From positions 1 through 44,403 of the forward strand of contig JAFAZI010000017.1 in the NCBI GenBank assembly GCA_019239875.1: DNA of 44,403 nt, given 5' to 3'. The position numbers and the translations under genes were made by a program. This document shows positions 29,946 through 38,768 of this stretch, piece after piece. Source of the stretch: Frankiaceae bacterium. GTDB lineage: Bacteria; Actinomycetota; Actinomycetes; JAFAQI01. The stretch's first letter is position 1, and every line of letters starts with the position of its first letter. The notes below the pieces were generated by a model. It was not told the DNA's origin. It was given only the letters and a program-made list of their open reading frames with translations, and did no database searches.

Positions 29946-31067
29946 ATGGGGGAGGCGACGCGGCTGCGCACCGACATCGTCTTCGCGGCCACCCTCACCG
30001 CGGTCGGGCAGTGGGAGTTCTGGTTTGGCCATGAGCTGACCGACTCGGCGACGGCCGCGAAGAGAGCTGCAGCGGCGGTCTGCGTCGCGGCGGCGACTGC
30101 TGCAGTCTCCAGACGCCGTCAGTACCCGGTGCAGTGCACACTGCTCGCTGCCGCCGCACTTGTTCTCGCCAGCGGGGTCATGGCGGTCGACCTCGTCAGT
30201 GTCCTCGTGGCCCAGCTCGTCTTGACGTATTCCGCCGCCGTCTACGCGCCCACTCGGATCGCCACGATCGCCCTCGTTGCAACCGCGGCCAGTGATCTTC
30301 CTCCGGCCTCCGACGGCGCTGACGTCGCCTTCTCCAGCGCTCTGGTCCTCGGCGCCTTCGCGGCCGGACTCGTCGTACGACGGCAGCGAACCCTGGCACT
30401 TGAGCTCGCTGCGGCCAACACCCTTCTCGTCGAAGAACGTGAGCTGTCGAGTCGGCTCGCAGCGGATGCTGAACGCGGGCGGATCTCGCGCGACCTCCAC
30501 GACGTCGTCGCGCACTCCCTCGGCAGCATCGTGGTGCAGGCTGAGCTTGCTCAGGACACCCTCGACCGCGACCCATTGACGAGCCGCACGGCAATAGCTG
30601 CCATCGCCCAGACCGCACGGGACTCGCTCACCGACGTGCGACGCATCCTCGGTGCGATGCGCATCGCGTCCGAACCCACTCCGACCCTCGTCGAGCTCCC
30701 GCAGCTTGTCGAGTCATACCGCGCCGCTGGACTCAAGGTGGACTGCACGGTGCACGGCGTTGACGCCCAACTACCGAAACAGGTGACCTGCACCGCCTAC
30801 CTCGTAGCGCGGGAAGCCCTCACAAATGTGTTGCGCCATGCTGACGGGGCTGCGGCGAAGGTGGACGTCGACATCATCGACGACCACCTTCAGCTGCTCG
30901 TCAGCGATGCAGGTCCTGGCCGAGATGCTTACTCGATGTCCAGCGGCCACGGATTGGTGGGGATCCGAGAACGAGTTGCGCTGGCCGGGGGGACGAGCGA
31001 CATCGGCAATGCCGACGGCGGTGGGTTTCGCGTGCTGGTGACCTTGCCGTTGCAGAGCGGCGTTTGA
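29946..31067 (+). CDS. sensor histidine kinase (NarX/DesK type)
   Basis: 373 residues from ATG 29946. The N-terminal half has five or six membrane helices with no large extracellular domain. After a coiled linker comes the HisKA_3 box RISRDLHDVVAHSLGSIV with the phosphorylatable His, then DSLTDVRRILGAMR, the N-box YLVAREALTNVLRHA, and the G-box GHGLVGIRERVALAGG. This is the typical actinobacterial kinase of NarL-type two-component systems. The gene overlaps the response regulator gene by one base. The start is chosen because the protein begins just before the first helix; no strong ribosome binding site is visible. Confidence 0.9.
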   Translation: MGEATRLRTDIVFAATLTAVGQWEFWFGHELTDSATAAKRAAAAVCVAAATAAVSRRRQYPVQCTLLAAAALVLASGVMAVDLVSVLVAQLVLTYSAAVYAPTRIATIALVATAASDLPPASDGADVAFSSALVLGAFAAGLVVRRQRTLALELAAANTLLVEERELSSRLAADAERGRISRDLHDVVAHSLGSIVVQAELAQDTLDRDPLTSRTAIAAIAQTARDSLTDVRRILGAMRIASEPTPTLVELPQLVESYRAAGLKVDCTVHGVDAQLPKQVTCTAYLVAREALTNVLRHADGAAAKVDVDIIDDHLQLLVSDAGPGRDAYSMSSGHGLVGIRERVALAGGTSDIGNADGGGFRVLVTLPLQSGV

Positions 31068-31738
31068 TGGCGATCCGGGTCCTCGTGGTCGATGACCAGC
31101 AACTCATCCGCGCTGGCTTCGCGGCAATTCTGGACGCCCGGGAAGACATCACCGTCATCGGGGAGGCGGCCAACGGACTTGAAGCGATAGACCTCGCGCG
31201 CAGGCATTCACCGGATGTCGTTCTGATGGATCTACGGATGCCGGAGATGGACGGCATCAGTGCGACACGAGAGATTGTGAGGCTCGAAACCGCGCCACGG
31301 GTTCTGGTGCTGACGACATACGACAGCGATGACGACGTATACGCCGCGCTGCGGGCCGGCGCGGTCGGATATCTGTTGAAGGACGTCGACCGGCAGACCT
31401 TGCTCGACGCCGTGCGGGCGACCGCGCGGGGCGACCATCCCCTCGCTACCTCGGTCGCCCGGCGCCTGATCGAGCACGTGCTGGCCCGTCCGGCGCCGGG
31501 CCCGCTCCGCACCCTGGCTGCACTGTCACCGCGCGAGACAGAGATCCTCCGGCTGATCGCTGCCGGGTTGACCAACGCCGAGATCGCGCAGCGCCTCGTG
31601 GTCAGCGAGACGACGGTGAAGTCACACGTCGGCAGCATCTTCACCAAGCTCGACCTGCGCAACCGTGTGCAAGCTGTCGTTCTCGCGTACGAAACCGGCC
31701 TCGTGCAGCCAGGAGGCGCTCAGGTCCAGCCGGAGTAG
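31067..31738 (+). CDS. NarL/LuxR-type response regulator
   Basis: 223 residues from ATG 31067 (TGATG overlap with the kinase stop). The receiver domain has the acidic pocket VVDDQQL, phosphoacceptor Asp in VVLMDLRMPEMDG, Thr in LVLTTYD and Lys in LLKDV. The C-terminal LuxR helix-turn-helix reads LSPRETEILRLIAAGLTNAEIAQRLVVSETTVKSHV. It forms a complete pair with the kinase. Its last 19 bases overlap the 3' end of the convergent Rieske gene, so the two transcripts are complementary at their ends. Confidence 0.95.
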   Translation: MAIRVLVVDDQQLIRAGFAAILDAREDITVIGEAANGLEAIDLARRHSPDVVLMDLRMPEMDGISATREIVRLETAPRVLVLTTYDSDDDVYAALRAGAVGYLLKDVDRQTLLDAVRATARGDHPLATSVARRLIEHVLARPAPGPLRTLAALSPRETEILRLIAAGLTNAEIAQRLVVSETTVKSHVGSIFTKLDLRNRVQAVVLAYETGLVQPGGAQVQPE

Positions 31739-32670
31739 AACTGGCGGAACCAGCGGCGGTACTCCGCGACTGGGCCGTCAGCTTGCGTGAGAATCGGCTT
31801 CTCGCGATAGATCTTGTTCTCCCAGATCGCGATGTCCTGGGCGAACTGCAGATTCGTGGTCTTCGCATTCAGCTCAGAGATCGACGCGGTCACGACCTCG
31901 TCGTCGAGCGCCCGCATCGAGAAGCAGATCGTGATGTCGGTGAACTCGTCGTCGACCGGTGTCTGGGTGATGTAGGTCAGCATGTCGAGCTCGCCGTCCT
32001 TCACCTCGACCGCGACGATGCCCGGGCCGCATGTCGTCGTCCGCGTCTTGACCTCGACACCACCCTCGACGACAGCCGTGACCTTGACGTGCTGGTCGAC
32101 GACCATCGAATGATCCTCGAAGCGGACGTCGAACCGGTCGACATCCGGCTCCACCATGTCGTGCACGACCACGAAGTGCGCGCGGTCGATGATGTTCTCG
32201 GTCAGCTCCTGCACATGCACCCTGACCCGATAGGTGTCGACTCGCCACGGCGTCCAACTCTCACCGTCGGTCCGGTACGGCGTGACGTCGTACCGCGGTC
32301 CGAGCCCGCCGGCGTGATGCCAGACGAAGACGCGACCGTTGGCCTCGCAGACGTCCCACGCGCGCGTGCCCACCTTGGGCGGTCGGGCGACCTTCGGGAC
32401 CTCCGCGACTGACCCATCTCCGGCCAGTCGCCAGCCGTGGAACGGGCAGGTCAATCCGTCGCCGCACACAGTTCCGCCGACCCCGAGATGGGCGCCGAGA
32501 TGCGGGCAGTAGGCGTCGAACACCCGCGCGACGCCACTGTCGTCGCGAAACAGCACGAGCTCGGTGTCGAGGAGATGAACCGGCATCACCTGGCGGACCG
32601 CAACGTCGTCGGAGCCCGCGACGCCGAACCAGCCGTCCGGGACCGCGGGGAACGGATAGCGACCGGCCAT
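31720..32670 (-). CDS. Rieske non-heme iron oxygenase (KshA-like)
   Basis: 316 residues. The Rieske cluster ligands are in YCPHLGAHLG and CPFHGW (C-x-H ... C-x-x-H, about residues 54-78). The catalytic domain has NIIDRAHFVVVH, which supplies the bridging Asp and the two iron His ligands. Size and pattern resemble the oxygenase component of 3-ketosteroid 9-alpha-hydroxylase and related actinobacterial Rieske enzymes. It needs a reductase partner, which is not adjacent. Divergent from the DapB-like reductase gene, 67 bases away, suggesting a shared catabolic theme. Substrate not determinable. Confidence 0.9.
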   Translation of the reverse strand: MAGRYPFPAVPDGWFGVAGSDDVAVRQVMPVHLLDTELVLFRDDSGVARVFDAYCPHLGAHLGVGGTVCGDGLTCPFHGWRLAGDGSVAEVPKVARPPKVGTRAWDVCEANGRVFVWHHAGGLGPRYDVTPYRTDGESWTPWRVDTYRVRVHVQELTENIIDRAHFVVVHDMVEPDVDRFDVRFEDHSMVVDQHVKVTAVVEGGVEVKTRTTTCGPGIVAVEVKDGELDMLTYITQTPVDDEFTDITICFSMRALDDEVVTASISELNAKTTNLQFAQDIAIWENKIYREKPILTQADGPVAEYRRWFRQFYSGWT

Positions 32671-32737
32671 TCACCCACCTCTATTCGCGTCCCATTCAAG
32701 TAGGTTCAGACCGCGACGTCGAGGGTGGGAGCGCGCG

Positions 32738-33817
32738 ATGGCCAAGGCACCGATCCGGCTGTTCCAAGTGGCGACCGGCAACGTCGGCACCGAGATGATC
32801 CGCCGGGTGCAACGGCATCCCGACCTCGAGCTGGTCGGGCTGCACTGCTACTCGCCCGACAAGATCGGGCGGGACGCGGGCGAGATCGTCGGCATCGACC
32901 CGATCGGCGTGACGGCCACCGGAACTGTCGACGAGATCATCGCTGCTCGCCCGGACTGCGTCACCTTCCACGGCGTCTTTCCCGACGTCGACCTCTACGT
33001 CCGGGTGCTCGAGGCGGGGATCAACGTGGTGACCACCGCGGACTGGGTGACCGGCCACCACCGCGATCGCAACCATCGGTCCGAGTCCGGGACGACGGAG
33101 TCCGAGATCCTGGCGGGCGCGTGCGCGCGGGGCGGATCGACCTTCTACGGCACCGGGATGAACCCTGGACTCGCACAGCTCCTCACGATCATCCACACGT
33201 GCGACGTCGCCGACATCCAGCGCGTCGTGTGCACCGAGTCGGTCGATGTCTCCTGCCACCACTCGGTCGACACCTGGCAGAACGTCGGGTTCGGCTGGCC
33301 GGTCGACCATCCCGAGGTGCCGCTTAAGCTGGAGATCGGAACGCGCGTCTTCGAAGACGGTGTCCGGATGATCGCCGACTGCCTCGACATCGAGCTCGAC
33401 GAGGTGGTCTTCGAGGCCACACTCGGTGCGTGCACCAAGGATGTAGACCTCGGCTGGTACCAGCTCCCGGCCGGGTCACTCGGCGGCTGCCTGCTGAAGT
33501 ACGTCGGAAAGGCGGCCGGCGTCCCGAAGGTCGAGATGCATCTCGAGTGGCAGATGACGCCGTACACCGACCAGCACTGGGACATTCAGGCTTGCTACAT
33601 CACCCAGATCGACGCGGATCCCTGCATCTACAGCAAGCACATGATCTTCCCGAAGCCAGGCACCGACTTCTCCGACCCGGCTGCCTTCGCGTCGGTCGGC
33701 ATGACGGTGACCGGCATGCCGGCGTTGAACGCGATCCGTTCAGTGGTCGACGCCGCTCCCGGCATCGTGACGAGCGCCGACCTTCCGCTGCGCGCCTTCG
33801 CCGGCCGGTTCGCGTGA
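32738..33817 (+). CDS. DapB-like NAD(P)-dependent reductase
   Basis: 359 residues. The N-terminus RLFQVATGNVGTEMIRRVQR is a Rossmann fold with GNVG in place of the classic GxGxxG. FHGVFPDVDLYVRVLEAGIN and VVTTADWV match the family annotated as dihydrodipicolinate reductase-like or amine-dehydrogenase-like in mycobacteria and relatives. It is longer than true DapB (about 250), with an unrelated C-terminal half rich in aromatic residues, so lysine biosynthesis is unlikely. These proteins are often found near Rieske or P450 genes of steroid or lipid catabolism, consistent with the divergent neighbour. ATG 32738 has a GGGTGGGAG sequence upstream. Confidence 0.85.
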   Translation: MAKAPIRLFQVATGNVGTEMIRRVQRHPDLELVGLHCYSPDKIGRDAGEIVGIDPIGVTATGTVDEIIAARPDCVTFHGVFPDVDLYVRVLEAGINVVTTADWVTGHHRDRNHRSESGTTESEILAGACARGGSTFYGTGMNPGLAQLLTIIHTCDVADIQRVVCTESVDVSCHHSVDTWQNVGFGWPVDHPEVPLKLEIGTRVFEDGVRMIADCLDIELDEVVFEATLGACTKDVDLGWYQLPAGSLGGCLLKYVGKAAGVPKVEMHLEWQMTPYTDQHWDIQACYITQIDADPCIYSKHMIFPKPGTDFSDPAAFASVGMTVTGMPALNAIRSVVDAAPGIVTSADLPLRAFAGRFA

Positions 33818-33844
33818 GTGAGCCGAACCGGCATGCCTTGCGTG

Positions 33845-33894
33845 AACCTGTGCAGGGTTGGTGACACCCCGGTGTCGCTGGGCCTTCACAGGTC
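33845..33894. other. structured spacer RNA element, copy B
   Basis: Equivalent of 26579-26628. ACCTGTG (33846-33852) pairs with CACAGGT (33887-33893). Compared with copy A, one C-G pair has become T-A by a double change, the internal mismatch has changed from A-G to C-T, and the apical stem has C-G replaced by T-G. All of these keep the fold. Confidence 0.65.
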
Positions 33895-33966
33895 GTCGGT
33901 TGAGCACCTCCGGCAGGAGTCGGACCTGCGTCCCCGCCGTCGTAGACCGGGGCTGCATCCGCTGAC
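33895..33966 (-). pseudogene. decayed tRNA-Arg(ACG) copy
   Basis: The 3' acceptor strand CGGAGGT, the T-stem and the anticodon loop CTACGA are still recognisable next to the hairpin copy. The T-loop has TCCGACT instead of TTCGACT, the anticodon stem is damaged, and the 5' acceptor strand is replaced by unrelated sequence. It is not expected to fold as a tRNA. Confidence 0.8.
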
Positions 33967-34057
33967 GACGCCGTCCCGTCGACAGAGGAAATCGCCTCCC
34001 GGCGTCGAAGCCCACTTCGCCTGGTGGCTGTCATCAGGCAGACGGATCGGGGCAGGG

Positions 34058-35149
34058 TTGCCGAACAGGACCTCGCGGGCGGCCATCGCCGCTGCAGCGG
34101 TTGGCCTCATCGTGCCTGTCGCCCCGCATGCGTGGGCGGCCGGCACCAGCGTCGCCCTGACCAGGAGCGCATGGTTCTCGACCAGCATCAGCGACCAGGC
34201 GGGGGCGCCCCCAGGCACCCTGCCGGTCGAGTTGCCGGACTCAACCGGCGTCCCGAAGGGTGACGACGTCGTCGCGTTCACCGAGGATCAGTCTGGCAAC
34301 TCGAGCAAGGAGACGCTGCTCTTCTTCACGTTGCCGAAAGCGACCGCATCGAGCACCATCACCGAGTTCACCGTGACGGCCACACTCGACCCCGCCCCGA
34401 CGGCCCCGCAGGCAGCGGCGGCCAAGGCGCCGGTGATGGCCTGCCTGCCGACCCGCGACTGGCCGGCCGGTGAGGCGCAGGACTCGTCCCAGCAACCCAC
34501 GGTCGACTGCAGCAGCGGCGTCGGCGGCGTGTGGCACGGGTCAACGGTGAGCTTCGCCATCCCCAAGCTCGCGCAGAGCTGGGTGGATGACGCCAATCTC
34601 GGTGTCGCCCTCGTCAACGACCCGAAGAACAAGACGCTGCCGTTCCAAGCGGTGTTCAAGGGCGGCAAGGCGATCCACGCCACGCTGGCGTTCCAGGCTT
34701 CCCCGTCGAAGCCGTCACACCCGTCGCATCACCACACCACGCCCCCGCAGTCCGGCAGCCACCATCAGGCCAACGGCGGAGGCGGAGGTGGCGGCGGTTC
34801 GGGCGGTGGAGGCTCGTTCAGCGCGCCGACGCCCACAGTCAATCTGCCGAGTGGCGGCGCCACAACGGTCAACACGAGCCCCGAGAGCAAGTCGCCGGTC
34901 GTCGCCGCCTCGGGCAGCGCGGCGCAGCCCCGAAACGCTGCGCTCGGCGGCACCGGCAAGGCTTCGACACTGCCATCCGCCGGATTCTGGACGGTGGCGG
35001 CTGCACTACTCATCCTCCTCGTCGGCGCCGGCGCCGCGCTCAGCCCGCGCAACGCCGTGGCGCCCACACGTGCCTCCCGCAGTCGACTCGACCGCCTGCT
35101 TCGTGACCCGGAACGACTCGCCAGCCTCACAGCTCGGAGCCAGCCATGA
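34058..35149 (+). CDS. secreted DNRLRE-like protein with C-terminal membrane anchor
   Basis: About 363 residues from TTG 34058 (GGCAGGG upstream). The frame stays open to 33818, but that part lies over the decayed tRNA copy. Signal peptide: RAAIAAAAVGLIVPVAPHAWA. The extracellular domain has SKETLLFFTLPKA, ITEFTVTATLD and VSFAIPKLAQSWVDDANLGV, a pattern like DNRLRE/TGF-beta-propeptide-like surface domains. A His/Pro/Ser- and Gly-rich linker follows (about 25 residues of mostly Gly and Ser), then a C-terminal helix WTVAAALLILLVGAGAAL and a basic tail. The stop overlaps the start of the ABC binding-protein gene (ATGA), so it belongs to the transporter operon. Role unknown. Confidence 0.75.
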   Translation: MPNRTSRAAIAAAAVGLIVPVAPHAWAAGTSVALTRSAWFSTSISDQAGAPPGTLPVELPDSTGVPKGDDVVAFTEDQSGNSSKETLLFFTLPKATASSTITEFTVTATLDPAPTAPQAAAAKAPVMACLPTRDWPAGEAQDSSQQPTVDCSSGVGGVWHGSTVSFAIPKLAQSWVDDANLGVALVNDPKNKTLPFQAVFKGGKAIHATLAFQASPSKPSHPSHHHTTPPQSGSHHQANGGGGGGGGSGGGGSFSAPTPTVNLPSGGATTVNTSPESKSPVVAASGSAAQPRNAALGGTGKASTLPSAGFWTVAAALLILLVGAGAALSPRNAVAPTRASRSRLDRLLRDPERLASLTARSQP

Positions 35150-36723
35150 TGCGTCGCTCATCCACCCGACTGCTCGGCGCCGCGATCGCCGTGTCGAGCC
35201 TGACGGCAGCCTGCGGCCTGTCGTCGAACGCGGTCCAGGATCTTCGCACCAGCAGCGGTAGCGCGGGCCTTGCCGGCGGCACCGGCCAGACCGGAACCGG
35301 AGGCGTGGGCGGGACCGGAGGTGGCGGCCTCGGCACCGGCGGCGTGGGCGGGACCGGAGCCGGCGGCACCGGCGGCGGCACCTCCGGGGTCGGTGGCACC
35401 GGCGGAGTTGGTGGCGTCGGCGGCACGGGCGGGGCCGGAGGTTCCGGCGGCGGCGGATCGGGCGGCGGCGGTGGCGGTGGTCACGGTGGCGGGGGTGGCG
35501 GTGGCACGCAGTCGCCGAGTGGCCGCTGCGGCGTACCAACCGGCGGTGACTCGACGGGCGTCACCGCCTCGACGATCAACCTCGGGCTACACGCACCTCT
35601 GACCGGAACGGGTACGCCGTTCCCCAACACATCGTTCAAAGCCGGTGCCAACACATTCTGGCAGCAAGCGGGACACACCGTCTGCGGCCGCAAGGTGAGC
35701 GTCGAGTTCCAGGACGACACCTACACCCCTTCCGGCGCACGAACCGTGTGCAGCGCGATGGCGAAGCGCGACTTCTTCGTCATCGGTGGTGGTGGGACCG
35801 ACCAGATCCAGGCCTGCGCGACCGAACCCACGATCCAACGACTCGGCGTCCCCTACCTGTCCGCCGGGGTGACCGACAACGGCCTCACCAACCTGTCGAA
35901 CTACTTCGCCGTCTCCCTCAGCTATCAGCAGCAGGGCTCCCTCGTGCTCCGCAATGCAGCCAACCAGCACTTCTCGAACCCGTCGCCATCGCGCGTCGCC
36001 TCCGACAACATCAAGGGCAAGAACGCCTCGTGGGCGATCGTGACCGGCGGCAGTCCGAACTTCGAGGGTGCCAGGCGCGGCATCGAGGCCGCCCTGAACA
36101 AGGCGCACATCCCGTACAAGAGCTACCCGGTGAACCAGAACGGCAACTACCAGGCAGCCGCCACGCAATTCGGCAGCCAGCTAGCGCTGCAGGGGTTCAA
36201 GACGATCTTCGTCGATGCCGCACCTGGCTACTTCGTCTTCATGACGGGCGGCTACTACAGCGCCTCGACCGGGAACAATGCCAACTGGGTTGGGCCCGGC
36301 GTCACCTACACCGAGGTGACCGTGGCGCAGCTGATCTGCGACGGCACGAAGAGTGCGATCAACGGTCACGCCTGGTTCCTCGCGCCGGCGCCTGGCATCG
36401 ACCGGGCCACCGCGGACTTCAAGAAGGCCTACAACGGCAAGTACGACGACATCGAGTGGGGGCTCTGGGGGCTGTCGAACTCGCTGTTCGCACTGCTGAA
36501 GAACGCGAGCAACAACCTCACCAGGCAGAACTTCATCGCGGCGACGACTCATGCGACCGTGCCAGGATCGGTCTATGCGCCGCTCGACTTCGCGCACCAC
36601 GGCGGACACTTCGGTGGCACCGGGGCATGGGTCCAGCGGGTGAACTGCCGCGGGACGGAGCCCAATCAGAACCAGGCGGGCCAGTGGGACACCGTCGGCT
36701 CGACCTACCTGCGGCTCTACTGA
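35146..36723 (+). CDS. branched-chain-amino-acid-type ABC substrate-binding lipoprotein
   Basis: 525 residues. Lipobox LTAAC with Cys23. Between the anchor and the binding domain lies a roughly 85-residue linker made almost only of Gly with Thr, Val, Ala and Ser (about residues 40-125), which is unusual. The type I periplasmic-binding domain starts near residue 135: INLGLHAPLTGTGTPFPNTS, then GRKVSVEFQDDTYTPSGA, FFVIGGGGTDQIQACA and WAIVTGGSPNFEGARRGIEA. This is a LivK/UrtA-like fold for amino acids, amides or related small molecules. It is the first transport gene of a complete importer operon. Substrate unknown. Confidence 0.9.
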   Translation: MMRRSSTRLLGAAIAVSSLTAACGLSSNAVQDLRTSSGSAGLAGGTGQTGTGGVGGTGGGGLGTGGVGGTGAGGTGGGTSGVGGTGGVGGVGGTGGAGGSGGGGSGGGGGGGHGGGGGGGTQSPSGRCGVPTGGDSTGVTASTINLGLHAPLTGTGTPFPNTSFKAGANTFWQQAGHTVCGRKVSVEFQDDTYTPSGARTVCSAMAKRDFFVIGGGGTDQIQACATEPTIQRLGVPYLSAGVTDNGLTNLSNYFAVSLSYQQQGSLVLRNAANQHFSNPSPSRVASDNIKGKNASWAIVTGGSPNFEGARRGIEAALNKAHIPYKSYPVNQNGNYQAAATQFGSQLALQGFKTIFVDAAPGYFVFMTGGYYSASTGNNANWVGPGVTYTEVTVAQLICDGTKSAINGHAWFLAPAPGIDRATADFKKAYNGKYDDIEWGLWGLSNSLFALLKNASNNLTRQNFIAATTHATVPGSVYAPLDFAHHGGHFGGTGAWVQRVNCRGTEPNQNQAGQWDTVGSTYLRLY

Positions 36724-36736
36724 TCCGGACGCGTCC

Positions 36737-37693
36737 TTGACCACTCTCGCCACGCCGTTCTCGGCGCAGGTCAACCTCATCCAGCCGATCATCGACGGGC
36801 TTGCTCACGGCGCCGCCTACGGTTTGCTCGGACTCGGCCTCGTCCTGATCTACAAGAGCAACCGGATCTTCAACTTCGCGCAAGGCGAGTTCGCCGGCGT
36901 CGGCGCGCTCATGACCTACATGATCTACACGGGCTACTCGTTCCTGCCGAAGCTGCCGTTCGGTCTCGCTGCCGTGGCGGGGTTGCTGGCGGGCATCCTC
37001 ACCGCACTCGCCACCGAGCGAGCCGTGATCCGGCCGCTGTTCCATCGGCCCCGCGTGGTGCTCGTCGTGGGAACCGTCGGAGTGACGCTGTTGCTCATCG
37101 GCGTGGAGGGGCTGGTCTTCCCGCGAGGTGGAGCACTGCCCACGGTCGATGCGGTGGTCGGCCTCGACACGCCGTACCTCACGAAGATCGACGGCGTCCC
37201 ATTGCTCTACCAGAACCTGCTCACGCTGGCGGTGCTGGCGATCCTCGCGGTCGGCGCCTTCCTGTTCTTCCGTCACACCAACACCGGTACGGCGATTCTC
37301 GCGGTCAGCCAGGACAGCACCGCCGCCCGAGTCGTGGGCATCTCGATCGAGCGAATCTCGATGATCACCTGGGGCATCGCAGGCTTGCTCGGCGGCATCG
37401 CCGGAATCATCCTTGCGGTGCCACCGGCCGGCACGGTCCTCCCCGGGGCCTTCACCGGCACAATCCTCACGGTGGCGTTCTCCGCCGCAGTGCTCGGCGG
37501 CATGACCAGCCTCCCCGGCGCTTTCGCGGGCGGGCTGCTCATGGGCCTGATCGAGGCGTTCGCGAACGCCGACTACTCGTTCATCCCCGGCTTGTCGAGC
37601 CTGCCGTCAGCGCAGTCGGAGGTCGCGGTCGCCGTCGTACTCCTGCTGGTCCTGCTGGCTCGGCCACAGGGCCTGCTGGGACGCGAGGTCTGA
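36737..37693 (+). CDS. ABC transporter permease (LivH-type)
   Basis: 318 residues from TTG 36737. Begins with IIDGLAHGAAYGLLGLGLVLIY followed by FNFAQGEFAGVGALMTYMIY, the conserved FNFAxGE motif of LivH permeases. About eight membrane helices, and the coupling-helix region TARVVGIS-like AARVVGISIERI. It pairs with the LivM-type protein encoded next. The gene lies 13 bases after the binding protein. No strong ribosome binding site is visible. Confidence 0.92.
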   Translation: MTTLATPFSAQVNLIQPIIDGLAHGAAYGLLGLGLVLIYKSNRIFNFAQGEFAGVGALMTYMIYTGYSFLPKLPFGLAAVAGLLAGILTALATERAVIRPLFHRPRVVLVVGTVGVTLLLIGVEGLVFPRGGALPTVDAVVGLDTPYLTKIDGVPLLYQNLLTLAVLAILAVGAFLFFRHTNTGTAILAVSQDSTAARVVGISIERISMITWGIAGLLGGIAGIILAVPPAGTVLPGAFTGTILTVAFSAAVLGGMTSLPGAFAGGLLMGLIEAFANADYSFIPGLSSLPSAQSEVAVAVVLLLVLLARPQGLLGREV

Positions 37694-37694
37694 C

Positions 37695-38768
37695 GTGGTG
37701 ATCGAACGCGCGGGTCGAGGTATCGCGCTGCTGCCGGTCCTCGCCGTCGTCTTCCTGCTCCCGGCGCGCTCGGACACGTTCGGTCACTTCGGGGCGTACG
37801 GCGCGATCTTCGCGATGGTCGGCCTGTCGATGAACGTGCTCGTCGGCTACACCGGGCAGATCTCACTGGGCCAACAGGCGTTCGTCGGTCTCGGCGCCCT
37901 CACGGCGGCCAACGTCATCGACACCGGGACGGTCGCGGCCGAACCGTTCACGTTCGCGCTCGGCATCCTCGCCGGCGTCGGCGTCGCAGCCGGGGCGGCT
38001 CTCGTCCTCGGCGCGATCGCACTGCGCATCCAGGGCCTCTACCTGGCGCTCGTCACGCTGGTCTTCGGCGGTGTCACCGCGGACGCCGTCTTCACCATCC
38101 CGCGGCTGAACGGCCAGGAGGCAGGCGTCTCCGCGATCCGACCCGACGCCCTGGCCGGGGAGTACGCCTTCTACCTGTTCGCGCTCGCGATGGTCGCCCT
38201 CTGTCTTTACGTCGACATCCAGGTGCGTCGCAGCAAGATCGGCCGCGGTCTCGTGGCCCTTCGGGAAAACGAGCTCGCGGCGCAGGCGTTCGGTGTGAAC
38301 GTCACCGGCTACAAACTCATCGGATTCGTGATCTCGGGGGCGATGGCCGGCCTGGCCGGGAGCGTCTTCGCGTTCTGGACCCAGGAGTTCTCCGACAAGG
38401 ACTTCACGAGCGGGGCGGGGTTCAGCCTCGCCTTGACGTTCGTCGTGATGGTGGTCGTCGGCGGGCTCGGCAACCGGACCGGCGTGGTGATCGCGGCGGT
38501 GTTCTTCGCATTGATCAGCCCGTCGAGCCCGATGCTCGGCTGGCTGTCGAACAAGACGCACTGGGGCAGCTTCTACTTCGACCACAAGTTCTACATCTCC
38601 AACACCATCGGCGCCGCCCTGTTGCTCCAGACCATCGTGATGAATCCCGGCGGTCTCGGTCAGGTCGTCGCGCCGATCACCCGCTGGTTCGCGGGTGAGC
38701 CCTTCTCGTTCCACGGCGACGCGGACACTTCGACCACGGGGGCGCAGGTGGCCGATGTCCGAGCTTGA
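37695..38768 (+). CDS. ABC transporter permease (LivM-type)
   Basis: 357 residues from GTG 37695, one base after the preceding stop region. Contains GYTGQISLGQQAFVGLGA and LRIQGLYLALVTL, the LivM signatures, and the cytoplasmic coupling segment GLVALRENELAAQAFGVNV. Eight to ten helices. The C-terminus extends beyond the last helix with a polar tail and overlaps the ATPase gene by 14 bases, which is translational coupling. Confidence 0.93.
   Translation: MVIERAGRGIALLPVLAVVFLLPARSDTFGHFGAYGAIFAMVGLSMNVLVGYTGQISLGQQAFVGLGALTAANVIDTGTVAAEPFTFALGILAGVGVAAGAALVLGAIALRIQGLYLALVTLVFGGVTADAVFTIPRLNGQEAGVSAIRPDALAGEYAFYLFALAMVALCLYVDIQVRRSKIGRGLVALRENELAAQAFGVNVTGYKLIGFVISGAMAGLAGSVFAFWTQEFSDKDFTSGAGFSLALTFVVMVVVGGLGNRTGVVIAAVFFALISPSSPMLGWLSNKTHWGSFYFDHKFYISNTIGAALLLQTIVMNPGGLGQVVAPITRWFAGEPFSFHGDADTSTTGAQVADVRA

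Larger units (their letters stand above)
33834..33966. repeat. 133-bp dispersed repeat, copy B
   Basis: Ungapped counterpart of 26568-26700, offset by 7266 bases. About 20 differences, clustered in the tRNA part where they break its structure, while the hairpin part stays foldable. Confidence 0.85.

Noticed and set aside
26568-33966. Integrative element with its own integrase
   Set aside because: The paired repeats suggest past integration, but no integrase, excisionase, relaxase or transposase is encoded between or beside them.
35260-35510. Short GGC-type tandem DNA repeats
   Set aside because: They encode the Gly-rich linker of the binding lipoprotein in frame; the repetition is a protein feature.
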